DNA of 64,000 nt from Floridanema evergladense (GTDB lineage: Bacteria > Cyanobacteriota > Cyanobacteriia > Cyanobacteriales > Aerosakkonemataceae), in NCBI RefSeq assembly GCF_041929205.1, contig NZ_JBHFNT010000017.1; one strand, 5' to 3'. Below the pieces are notes generated by a model that worked only from the letters and a program-made list of their open reading frames with translations, was not told where the DNA came from and did no database searches. Shown one piece after another: positions 34,918 through 42,010 of this stretch. Each line of letters starts with the position of its first letter. The stretch's first letter is position 1. The position numbers and the translations under genes are program-made.

Positions 34918-35193
34918 ATGCTGCACAATTCTTTACATCAAAATCAATCAAAGTCACCATTAATTCATGGTATTCAATTGCCACAAATCAAGTCTAAAGT
35001 AGCCAGTTTGATTAACAATATTTGTGAACGTTTTGTCACATTAATTAATCATGCAAGTGAACTCAAAGTCTGGCAAACGAGCGATCGCAAAGGTCATACT
35101 TGGTGGAACGCCTACGACCCTACCACAGGTAATTCGATTAGCTTAGATTCGGAAGCAGAAATGCGGATGTGGATCGAAGAACGCTATCACTAA
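34918..35193 (+). CDS. Protein of unknown function, divergent from the LysR gene
   Basis: A 91-residue protein. The C-terminal part (VWQTSDRKGHTWWNAYDPTT, then SEAEMRMWIEERYH) looks like a small folded domain seen in cyanobacterial hypothetical proteins. An AGGAG ribosome-binding site precedes the ATG. Its position opposite a LysR regulator suggests it is under that regulator's control. A strong terminator follows. Confidence 0.65.
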   Translation: MLHNSLHQNQSKSPLIHGIQLPQIKSKVASLINNICERFVTLINHASELKVWQTSDRKGHTWWNAYDPTTGNSISLDSEAEMRMWIEERYH

Positions 35194-35236
35194 AACTAGG
35201 AATTGTTAGGTTGAGAATGGCTGATAGTCAGTGTTT

Positions 35237-35259
35237 GGGTGGGTAAATCCCACCCTTTT
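35237..35259 (+). terminator. Rho-independent terminator
   Basis: A 7-bp stem GGGTGGG / CCCACCC with a 5-base loop is followed by TTTT. It separates two convergent genes and may act on both strands. Confidence 0.75.
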
Positions 35260-35264
35260 AGATA

Positions 35265-35927
35265 TTAACGTTTTAGTGCCAAAGTTAAGCCATCGGCAAT
35301 AGGTACCATACTGATACTGACTCGTTCATCTTGGAATAGTTTCTCGTTGAATTTACGGATTGCTTGCGTACTTTGATCTTGGACTTGGCGATCGGCAACT
35401 CTCCCCGACCAAAGTACATTATCAATAGCAATTAAACCACCAGGACGGATTAATTTTAAACACCGTTCGTAATATTCTTGATAATTCCCTTTATCCGCAT
35501 CGATAAAAGCAAAATCAAAACTTTCTTGTTCACCAGATCCTAATAACCGATCTAAAGTATCTAAAGCTGGTGCAATTCGCAAATCAATTTTTTCTGCGAC
35601 TCCTGCTTCTTGCCAGTAACGACGAGCAATATTCGTATATTCTTCACTAACATCACAAGCAATAATTTTGCCATCTGGCGGTAAAGCTAAAGCTACAGAA
35701 AGAGAACTGTAACCTGTAAAAACGCCAATTTCTAAAGTTTTCTTTGCGCCAATTAACTGCACTAACAAAGCCATAAATTGACCTTGTTCTGGCGAAATTT
35801 GCATTGTAGCATAGGGATGATTAGCTGTTTCTTCGCGCAAACGCCGCAAAATATCTGGCTGTCTCACAGAAACAGATACAAAATAATCATACAGTTGATT
35901 GTCTAAGCCAAGTGTCTTTTTTGTCAT
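35265..35927 (-). CDS. Class I SAM-dependent O-methyltransferase
   Basis: A 220-residue protein of the caffeoyl-CoA/catechol O-methyltransferase type. The SAM-binding motif is KTLEIGVFTGYSSLSVALAL; the metal-binding acidic residues lie in FAFIDADKGNYQEYYE and AIDNVLWSGRV. The enzyme methylates a hydroxyl of an aromatic or related small molecule with Mg2+; the substrate is not known. Confidence 0.92.
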   Translation of the reverse strand: MTKKTLGLDNQLYDYFVSVSVRQPDILRRLREETANHPYATMQISPEQGQFMALLVQLIGAKKTLEIGVFTGYSSLSVALALPPDGKIIACDVSEEYTNIARRYWQEAGVAEKIDLRIAPALDTLDRLLGSGEQESFDFAFIDADKGNYQEYYERCLKLIRPGGLIAIDNVLWSGRVADRQVQDQSTQAIRKFNEKLFQDERVSISMVPIADGLTLALKR

Positions 35928-36074
35928 TGTTTAGTAGTGGAATTCGTCATTGTTAGAGCCAGGATATACTATGGCGTATATTGCTAGGTAAAACGAACTG
36001 TTTGTGGAAGTAGAGAGTGCGGCGCAGAACTTCTATTTGTAGGATAAAATAACCGCTTGCGTATTTCAATTTTC

Positions 36075-36437
36075 ATGAGCAACTCCATTCATGAAGAAGC
36101 CCGCCAAATTCTCGACACTCTTGCCTTTACCCCATTCGATCAATGCTATCCCCTCAGCCGAGACTTTGATACAATTCCTGCCGCAGTCGGTTTGTACGCC
36201 TTTCGGCATCGGATTGAGGGATTATTGTACATTGGTAAAGCCAAGAACCTCCGCGATCGACTACGAGGTGGACACAAAGCCTTTCTATGGGGCTGGCTCG
36301 ATCGCTACGATCCAGATGAGGTGAGGATCGCCTTCGTTACCCTCAACCAATGGCAAAGGCCAGGGTTATTATATGAACTAGAAACCTTAATCCTTCAAGC
36401 TACAAATCCTCCCTACAACGTGAAAATTCCCAGATAA
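36075..36437 (+). CDS. GIY-YIG nuclease family protein
   Basis: A 120-residue protein from the internal ATG (MSNSIHEEAR); the longer frame starts with TTG and has no better signal. The GIY-YIG core is AVGLYAF followed by GLLYIGKAKNLRDRLRGGH with the catalytic Arg, and the Glu lies in YELETLILQATNPPYNVK. It is a single-domain form like those in bacterial genomes outside UvrC. It probably cuts DNA; its biological role is not clear. A small gene begins 2 bases after the stop. Confidence 0.82.
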   Translation: MSNSIHEEARQILDTLAFTPFDQCYPLSRDFDTIPAAVGLYAFRHRIEGLLYIGKAKNLRDRLRGGHKAFLWGWLDRYDPDEVRIAFVTLNQWQRPGLLYELETLILQATNPPYNVKIPR

Positions 36438-36439
36438 CA

Positions 36440-36667
36440 ATGACTCACACCCTAAAGATCCAACACTTGCCACCAGAATCTATTCATTCGCTGATACCAT
36501 ATTTGCCTGACTACGTAAAAATCGCCCTAATGGAAAAAGCAAATGAGCTAGAATGCTCCCTGGAAGCTACGATCGAAATGGCGATCGCTAGCTTTTTAGA
36601 TGAAGAAGCTTTCAGCTTTGAAGATTGCCTATTATCGGAACGTCTTCAGGATTCAGAACTGGGGTAA
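36440..36667 (+). CDS. Small protein coupled to the GIY-YIG gene
   Basis: A 75-residue acidic protein (PPESIHSLIPYLPDYVKIAL, then LECSLEATIEMAIASFLDEE). It starts 2 bases after the GIY-YIG stop, so the two are translationally linked. The acidic helical character would suit a regulator or inhibitor of the nuclease, but that is only inference. Confidence 0.6.
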   Translation: MTHTLKIQHLPPESIHSLIPYLPDYVKIALMEKANELECSLEATIEMAIASFLDEEAFSFEDCLLSERLQDSELG

Positions 36668-36812
36668 TCTCTGCAAAGGAAACAAGGTGCGATCGCAAAG
36701 TGTGGCGTTAACCATATCGCACTAGAATTTCATATATCCAGTACCGTCATCTTCTCCGACAATCACAAAACCGAATGATTCAATCAATGCCTGTATACAA
36801 CCTGTACCACCA

Positions 36813-37010
36813 ATGGCAAAAATTCATATTTCCGAAATCCAAGAAATCTTAGCACAAAAAGGTGCAGAAGATGCCAAGCCAAATTCCAACTCAGGATACT
36901 TTCTAGAAATTAGATTTGACGATCCTCAATTAGAGGCTAAAGTAGTTGATGAAGAATTGCAAAATCAAACAATCACAGCTGATTGTCCCTACGGAATGGT
37001 AACAATTTAG
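36813..37010 (+). CDS. Small protein of unknown function, possibly ended early by a stop codon
   Basis: A 65-residue protein ending GMVTI. After the TAG the same frame continues FDKYGQLKSIDLS to 37052 before the next stop, and this reads as a plausible natural C-terminus. The TAG may thus be a recent nonsense mutation shortening the protein by about 14 codons. No domain is recognised. Confidence 0.45.
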   Translation: MAKIHISEIQEILAQKGAEDAKPNSNSGYFLEIRFDDPQLEAKVVDEELQNQTITADCPYGMVTI

Positions 37011-37166
37011 TTTGACAAATACGGGCAACTGAAATCGATCGATCTCAGTTAATCTAAACTCTTCAAAAACCCATGTGAAACCTCTAAAACCGTCACATAC
37101 CAGCAATCATTATTATTACAATTAGCCAAGATCGAGGCAATAAACAATATCTTTTAGGTGACTAAA

Positions 37167-37937
37167 ATGTATTACAGCGTCGTCAGTCTTAACATTGGCA
37201 TAGTCTTTTCCGTATTATTAGTTTTTGGCATTTTAAAATGGTTACAAATTCCTACAGGTAGTTTCCTTGACTGGGTAATTGCTGTAGCTATTTTTGAATG
37301 GTTGTTAGCAATTGTGACTATACCTTGGAATATTCATTTTGAAGCTAAGGAAGTAATTGCAGAGGCTACAGAATCAACTGAAAAAGGGATTAAAATTGAG
37401 CAGAAACAAGTTAATTATGCTCGAATTATTGCCAAGCGATCGCTCTTTGCAGCCATCACTCTCCACCTCATTTCCGCGATCGGCTTTTATACTTTAGCAG
37501 TTCTGGGGATTAGCGCGATCGGTTATCTCGGTTCTGCTGCGGCTTTATTACTGACAATTTTACGTCCAGCAGTTCGCGCCTATCAATATTTAGCCGCCAG
37601 ACTCACAATGATTCGCCAACAAGTTAAATATCCGCGTGAAGATATTTTAGAATTGCGACATCGTTTTAGCGAATTAGAAGCAACTGTAAAAATAATTCAA
37701 GAACGATTAAATCCAGAATATCCCGACTCTTGGGTAGCTACACAAACAAGACAATGGGAAGCAACCCGCTATGATTTAAATCGCATAGCTGCTAATTTGG
37801 AAGACTTAAAAGCTACTAATCAAGCCGAACATAACAGATTATCACGAGAAGCAGAACAAGCGATCGCCCAGCTTTCCACCGATGGACAATTCCTCGATCA
37901 TGTAAGAGAAATTATTCGCTTCTTCAAGTCAGCTTGA
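37167..37937 (+). CDS. Membrane protein with C-terminal coiled coil
   Basis: A 256-residue protein from the ATG preceded by TTTAGGTG. Four hydrophobic segments (about residues 5-25, 36-56, 95-115 and 120-140) are followed by a soluble helical region (ILELRHRFSELEATVKIIQE onward) that looks like a coiled coil. No family is recognised. A hairpin follows the gene. Confidence 0.65.
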   Translation: MYYSVVSLNIGIVFSVLLVFGILKWLQIPTGSFLDWVIAVAIFEWLLAIVTIPWNIHFEAKEVIAEATESTEKGIKIEQKQVNYARIIAKRSLFAAITLHLISAIGFYTLAVLGISAIGYLGSAAALLLTILRPAVRAYQYLAARLTMIRQQVKYPREDILELRHRFSELEATVKIIQERLNPEYPDSWVATQTRQWEATRYDLNRIAANLEDLKATNQAEHNRLSREAEQAIAQLSTDGQFLDHVREIIRFFKSA

Positions 37938-37946
37938 ACTGAAACT

Positions 37947-37985
37947 AATGATTCCCGAAACTAACTTTAAATTCCGGGAATCATT
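37947..37985. terminator. Hairpin between convergent genes, probable bidirectional terminator
   Basis: A perfect 11-bp stem (AATGATTCCCG / CGGGAATCATT) with a 17-base loop lies between the ends of the membrane protein gene and the small minus-strand gene. Confidence 0.65.
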
Positions 37986-38001
37986 ATCAAACAAAGCTTC
38001 T

Positions 38002-38130
38002 CTATAATCCAACAGCTACATATTGCAAATATTCTTGGCTCTCTTGTTTCTCGAAATTTTTAGGTTTAGAGACTTTTTGGAATTCAGGTTTTTGAACCAA
38101 AGTCATGTGGATATAAGCTAATAGTTCCAT
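38002..38130 (-). CDS. Small protein, 42 residues
   Basis: A short frame starting MELLAYIHMTLVQKPEFQKV and ending YLQYVAVGL. The ATG is preceded at 7 bases by GCGAGG, a good ribosome-binding site, and the stop sits next to a strong hairpin. These signals make it more likely real than chance. No family is known to me. Confidence 0.5.
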   Translation of the reverse strand: MELLAYIHMTLVQKPEFQKVSKPKNFEKQESQEYLQYVAVGL

Positions 38131-38563
38131 TGTTCAACCTCGCCATTTGTTAGTTTATGAGACAGGGAATTTAGATTGAAGTTGCAGAGCGTAAATATCA
38201 GCTTCCTTTCCCATTGCTACCTGGAATAGGAAACCAATCAGGTCGTAAGATTACCGAGCGCCGAACTCTACTTTATCGGGTTCTTACTAATCGATCGGTC
38301 GGACTAATGTTTTCTCTCTGAATCTTTCTGATATGTAGATTCACCCAACATGGTTTATATTCAGGAGAGTTTTTCTAAATTTTTGCCCTTGCAACTCACA
38401 ACCACTGATTTATCTTTAAAGATACAGTAAATTTACCGATTTTTTAGTCGTCCTTGAGACAAATATTAACAATTTCAGCAATATTCTATAATTTATTTTC
38501 TCAACAAATATTCTTAAACCTTGCGAAACGACATAATTATAAGGTGGTAGGGGAAAACGAATT
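38131..38563. other. Non-coding stretch of about 430 bases, no recognised element
   Basis: No reading frame or repeat can be supported. The half next to the 42-residue gene probably holds its long leader and promoter; the A/T-rich right half should hold the dtd promoter. The ribosome-binding site AAGGTGG lies upstream of dtd. Confidence 0.4.
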
Positions 38564-39016
38564 ATGCGAGTAGTGATTCAGCGAGTTAAATCTTCTCAAG
38601 TAGAAATTGAAGGTGAAGTTGTCGGTAAAATTGGGCGAGGATTAAATCTTTTGGTAGGAATTTCCAGTAATGATACGGAAACCGAATTAGATTGGATGGT
38701 GCGAAAGTGTTTGGAGTTGCGAATTTTTCCGAGTGAGGAAAATGGCGATCGCTTCTCGAAATCCATTCAAGAAATTAACGGGGAGCTTTTAGTCGTCAGT
38801 CAATTTACACTGTACGGAGATTGTCGTAAAGGTCGCCGTCCGTCCTTCGATAAATCAGCAGCACCACAACCAGCAAAAGAATTGTACGATCGCTTTGTCG
38901 AAAAGTTGCGTCAAAGTGGACTCAAAGTAGAAACAGGAATATTTGGAGCAATGATGAATGTTTTAATAATCAATGATGGCCCTGTAACTTTGCTACTAGA
39001 AAAAGAAAATGGTTGA
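38564..39016 (+). CDS. dtd: D-aminoacyl-tRNA deacylase
   Basis: A 150-residue DTD enzyme that removes D-amino acids wrongly attached to tRNA. The two family motifs are present: SQFTLYGD (residues 79-86) and NDGPVT (137-142), which together form the active site across the dimer interface. Length is typical. The gene precedes tRNA-Asp, which lies on the other strand. Confidence 0.95.
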   Translation: MRVVIQRVKSSQVEIEGEVVGKIGRGLNLLVGISSNDTETELDWMVRKCLELRIFPSEENGDRFSKSIQEINGELLVVSQFTLYGDCRKGRRPSFDKSAAPQPAKELYDRFVEKLRQSGLKVETGIFGAMMNVLIINDGPVTLLLEKENG

Positions 39017-39118
39017 ATTCAGAACTAATTACAGTAAAAATGGTGCTACGGTAATTTAGTCCCTGTAGGTGAACTTTACTTATGTAGCTACGACTTGACT
39101 CGCCTGAGCGATTAGGAA

Positions 39119-39192
39119 CGGGACTGACGGGGCTCGAACCCGCAACTTCCGCCGTGACAGGGCGGTGCTCTAACCAATTGAACTACAGTCCC
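39119..39192 (-). tRNA. tRNA-Asp (anticodon GTC)
   Basis: The minus strand folds as a 74-base tRNA: acceptor GGGACTG / CAGTCCC with discriminator G, D-arm TTCAATTGGTTAGA, anticodon loop CTGTCAC between CCGCC and GGCGG, and T-arm GCGGGTTCGAGCCCCGT. The 3' CCA is not encoded. Confidence 0.96.
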
Positions 39193-39292
39193 TCGGTATT
39201 TTTCGGTTTCGCTGTCACTTTCGACGCGATCTCTATTGTGCCAACTGTTTTAGAATTTGTCAAATGTTTTTTAGTGATTTTTTTAAATTCCT

Positions 39293-39787
39293 ATGAAGCT
39301 ACGGGATGCCATTGAGTCTGACCTGCCAATAATTGTAGAAATATATAATGCTGCAATTCCCGGAAGGATTGCGGCTGGGGACGTTCAGCCTGTGACAGTA
39401 GAAAGCCGTCTAATTTGGTTTCGGGAACACAAGCCAAACAGTAGACCCGTGTGGGTGGCGGAAATAGATGAGGTAATTGTTGGGTGGCTGAGTTTCCAAC
39501 CCTTTTGTTATAACCGACCTGCTTACCGATACACCGCAGAATTGAGTATTTACATTTCGGCAAATTATCGAGGCTGTGGAGTGGGAGGCTTCCTGTTAAA
39601 AGCTGCGATCGACAAAAGTCCAGCATTGGGGATTAAAACTTTGCTCGGTTACATTTTTGCCCATAATCAACCAAGTTTACGTTTATTTCAGAAAATGGGT
39701 TTCCAACAATGGGGTTATCTTCCGGGTGTTGGGGAACTCGATGGCATAGAACGAGACTTAGTAATTGTGGGTTTACGTTTAACTTAG
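39293..39787 (+). CDS. GNAT-family N-acetyltransferase, phosphinothricin-acetyltransferase type
   Basis: A 164-residue acetyltransferase. It opens KLRDAIESDLPIIVEIYNAA, has WLSFQPFCYNRPAYRYTAE, then the acetyl-CoA loop region YRGCGVGGFLLKAAI and ends with NQPSLRLFQKMGFQQWGYL. This pattern is that of the PAT/MnaT branch, which acetylates small amines or methionine derivatives. The native substrate is unknown. Confidence 0.88.
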   Translation: MKLRDAIESDLPIIVEIYNAAIPGRIAAGDVQPVTVESRLIWFREHKPNSRPVWVAEIDEVIVGWLSFQPFCYNRPAYRYTAELSIYISANYRGCGVGGFLLKAAIDKSPALGIKTLLGYIFAHNQPSLRLFQKMGFQQWGYLPGVGELDGIERDLVIVGLRLT

Positions 39788-39945
39788 TGCAAGAAAGCAG
39801 ATAAGTTTTTCACTGATTGACGAATTGGAACGGGTTGTCACAAAATTAAGTTGTTTGGTGAATGGTAGTCGGTAAAGAGTAGTAAGCGATCGACTATTAC
39901 CAACTACCACTAAGCTGTCACGCATTTAAATCACTTATTAAGATT

Positions 39946-39980
39946 GCAGGGGAGCAGGGGGGCAGGGGGGCAGGGGAGAG
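39946..39980 (+). repeat. G-rich tandem repeat (GGGGCAGGG units)
   Basis: Short GGGGAGCA and GGGGGGCA units lie in tandem in the gap before the ABC ATPase gene. It is the same class of repeat as at 1321 and 18518. Confidence 0.75.
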
Positions 39981-40062
39981 AATTAGACGAATTTTCTTCT
40001 GTTTCCAAACAATCCAATTTAAATGCGGAACAGCTTACCAACTACTAACTGCTAATAAGATT

Positions 40063-41181
40063 ATGGCAAAAGTAAAATTAATAGAAGTTACCCGCAAATT
40101 TAATAATGTCACCGCTATTGAGGATATTACCTTTGAAGTTCCTGATGGGGAATTTTGGGTGTTAGTTGGGCCTTCGGGCTGTGGCAAGTCTACAATATTA
40201 AGAACGATCGCAGGTTTAGAATCTGTTACTAGTGGTGCTGTTTATATTGGCGATGATTTAGTAAATCATCTCCCGCCACGCCAACGGGATGTGGCAATGG
40301 TTTTTCAAAATTATGCTCTTTATCCTCATAAGACGGTAGCAGAAAATTTGGCTTTCGGTTTACAAATGCGAAAGGTTGCGTCCACAACTATTAGAGAACG
40401 AGTGGAAAAGGTGGCGCGATCGCTCGATATTTTCCATCTCTTAGATCGGAAACCAAAACAATTGTCGGGGGGACAACAACAAAGAGTTGCTTTGGGAAGG
40501 GCGATCGCCAGAGAACCAAAAGTATTTTTGTTAGATGAACCTTTGTCAAATTTAGACGCTCAATTGCGCGATGATACCAGAGCAGAATTAAAGCAATTAC
40601 ATCAAAAAGTCGGAGTTACTACTATTTATGTAACTCACGATCAAATTGAAGCCATGACTTTGGCTGATAAAATTATTGTTTTAAATCGGGGAATAATTCA
40701 ACAAATTGGTGAACCACAAGAAATTTATGCACGTCCTAATAATAAAATGGTAGCGACTTTCTTGGGTAATCCCCCAATGAATATTTTACCTGGAATTTAT
40801 GTAGGTGATGGCTTTAAAATTGGGGAACAAATCTTAGGTTGTCCAAGTTTTGTCAGGGATACTTTAAAGTTAACGCAAGGACAAGGTTTAGATTTGGGTA
40901 TTCGTCCCGAATATATAGAAGTAATTGAACCGCAGAGGCGCAGAGAACGCCGAGAAGAAATAGGGGGAGGAGAGTTATTTGTTGATGTGAAAGTTATCGA
41001 ACCTTTGGGAAGAGAGACTTTAGTTCGTGTTAGTTTGTCTGGATTAGATTTGCAAATGGAGGTGTTAACACCCGGTAATTGGCGGGGGCGAGTGGGCGAT
41101 CGCATTTCTGTACAATTAGACTTAAATCACCTGTTTATTTTTGACCCTGTTATTGGTAATACTCTTTATCCTTTAAGGTAA
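40063..41181 (+). CDS. ABC transporter ATP-binding protein, MalK/UgpC type
   Basis: A 372-residue sugar-importer ATPase. Walker A is GPSGCGKST, Q-loop MVFQNYALYPHKT, signature LSGGQQQRVALGRAI, Walker B VFLLDEPLSNLDA, and the H-loop is in YVTHDQIEA. A C-terminal TOBE/OB regulatory domain follows. It works under the inner membrane with permeases that are not in this window; one such ATPase may serve several importers. Residues about 290-302 (PQRRRERREEIGGG) are encoded by a dispersed repeat and interrupt the TOBE region. Confidence 0.92.
   Translation: MAKVKLIEVTRKFNNVTAIEDITFEVPDGEFWVLVGPSGCGKSTILRTIAGLESVTSGAVYIGDDLVNHLPPRQRDVAMVFQNYALYPHKTVAENLAFGLQMRKVASTTIRERVEKVARSLDIFHLLDRKPKQLSGGQQQRVALGRAIAREPKVFLLDEPLSNLDAQLRDDTRAELKQLHQKVGVTTIYVTHDQIEAMTLADKIIVLNRGIIQQIGEPQEIYARPNNKMVATFLGNPPMNILPGIYVGDGFKIGEQILGCPSFVRDTLKLTQGQGLDLGIRPEYIEVIEPQRRRERREEIGGGELFVDVKVIEPLGRETLVRVSLSGLDLQMEVLTPGNWRGRVGDRISVQLDLNHLFIFDPVIGNTLYPLR
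40927..40971 (+). repeat. Dispersed cgcagaggcgcagagaacgc-type repeat inside a coding sequence
   Basis: The sequence resembles the common cyanobacterial unit CGCAGAGGCGCAGAGAACGC. It is read in frame in the ABC ATPase, encoding an Arg- and Glu-rich insert. Confidence 0.65.
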
Positions 41182-41353
41182 AATGTTTAGTTCTTTCGTG
41201 CTACTTTGCTAAATTTTTGGTCAAAACCAGACTGGGCAAGAATTTAGCTGTCTTCATTAGGTAATTCTTAATTTTTGCATTAAGGTTTTGCTGATGAAAA
41301 AATTTCCCCGATATTTCAATCCTACCGGGGATTTATTTCGCCAATAAACTGCT

Positions 41354-41572
41354 TTAGATTGAGGTGAAAATACAAGATCCTAAGATGGAAGCAGCGACAA
41401 TTGCGATCGTTACATTAGTGAAAAACTTCCCTACTTCTGGATTATCTCCTAACGCTGCATCGTTTTTACCAAGAGTAAAGAATAACGACCAAGCTTGATT
41501 AACACTGATCCGTGCAAAGTTGTTAAAATCAGCGTTGAAAATAGCAGAAGCATAAGAATAGTTAGCTTTCAT
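41354..41572 (-). CDS. Small protein with C-terminal hydrophobic segment
   Basis: A 72-residue protein. A strong AAGGAG ribosome-binding site precedes the ATG. The N-terminal half is polar (MKANYSYASAIFNADFNNFA) and the C-terminal half carries one likely membrane span (FTNVTIAIVAASILGSCIF). No family is recognised. Confidence 0.6.
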   Translation of the reverse strand: MKANYSYASAIFNADFNNFARISVNQAWSLFFTLGKNDAALGDNPEVGKFFTNVTIAIVAASILGSCIFTSI

Positions 41573-41787
41573 GTTCCGTCTCCTTAATTTTTAGTTTTCT
41601 CTTGTGTCTTATCTCTGTAAATAAATGTAACAAAAAGTAAAGAAATGTAAAGCGATCGAGATCACAAAAGTATGTAATCTCGATCGCTTGCCCAGACATT
41701 TCGATCTCCGCGTAGTTTGATGAGAGTTCTTGCAAAAGTCGAAAATATTGTTTTTTTACCACAGATATCCACAGATGAACCGATCGA

Positions 41788-42006
41788 TTATGATTTTACC
41801 CATTCGTAAAGTTCCATAGTTTCCGGGTTACAACTATGACAACTCCCACATTTTTTGGTTTCTAATTTGCGAACTCGTCCTTTGCTTTCGAGTCTATTAA
41901 GCATTAACCGCAAAGCATCGGGATCTGACTGGAAATGTTGGGCGAGTTCTGCCAAAGAACTAACAGGACGATCGCGCAAATATTGCTGAAGTTCCTGCAA
42001 AATCAT
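41788..42006 (-). CDS. feoC: FeoC-like transcriptional regulator
   Basis: A 72-residue winged-helix protein (LQELQQYLRDRPVSSLAELA at the start) with a C-terminal cysteine cluster CGSCHSC (Cys53, Cys56, Cys59) that could bind an iron-sulfur cluster. It starts 4 bases after feoB and completes the usual feoABC operon. FeoC is thought to regulate or protect FeoB in response to iron or oxygen. Confidence 0.82.
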   Translation of the reverse strand: MILQELQQYLRDRPVSSLAELAQHFQSDPDALRLMLNRLESKGRVRKLETKKCGSCHSCNPETMELYEWVKS

Positions 42007-42010
42007 AAGC

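Noticed and set aside
36715..36806. Short minus-strand frame reading GGTGCIQALIESFGFVIVGE and on to a stop
   Set aside because: No start codon in frame and only about 30 codons; could be a gene remnant but cannot be supported.
41562..41762. 66-codon frame on the minus strand before the 72-residue gene
   Set aside because: It overlaps the start of the better supported small gene, which has a strong ribosome-binding site; no coding pattern is evident.
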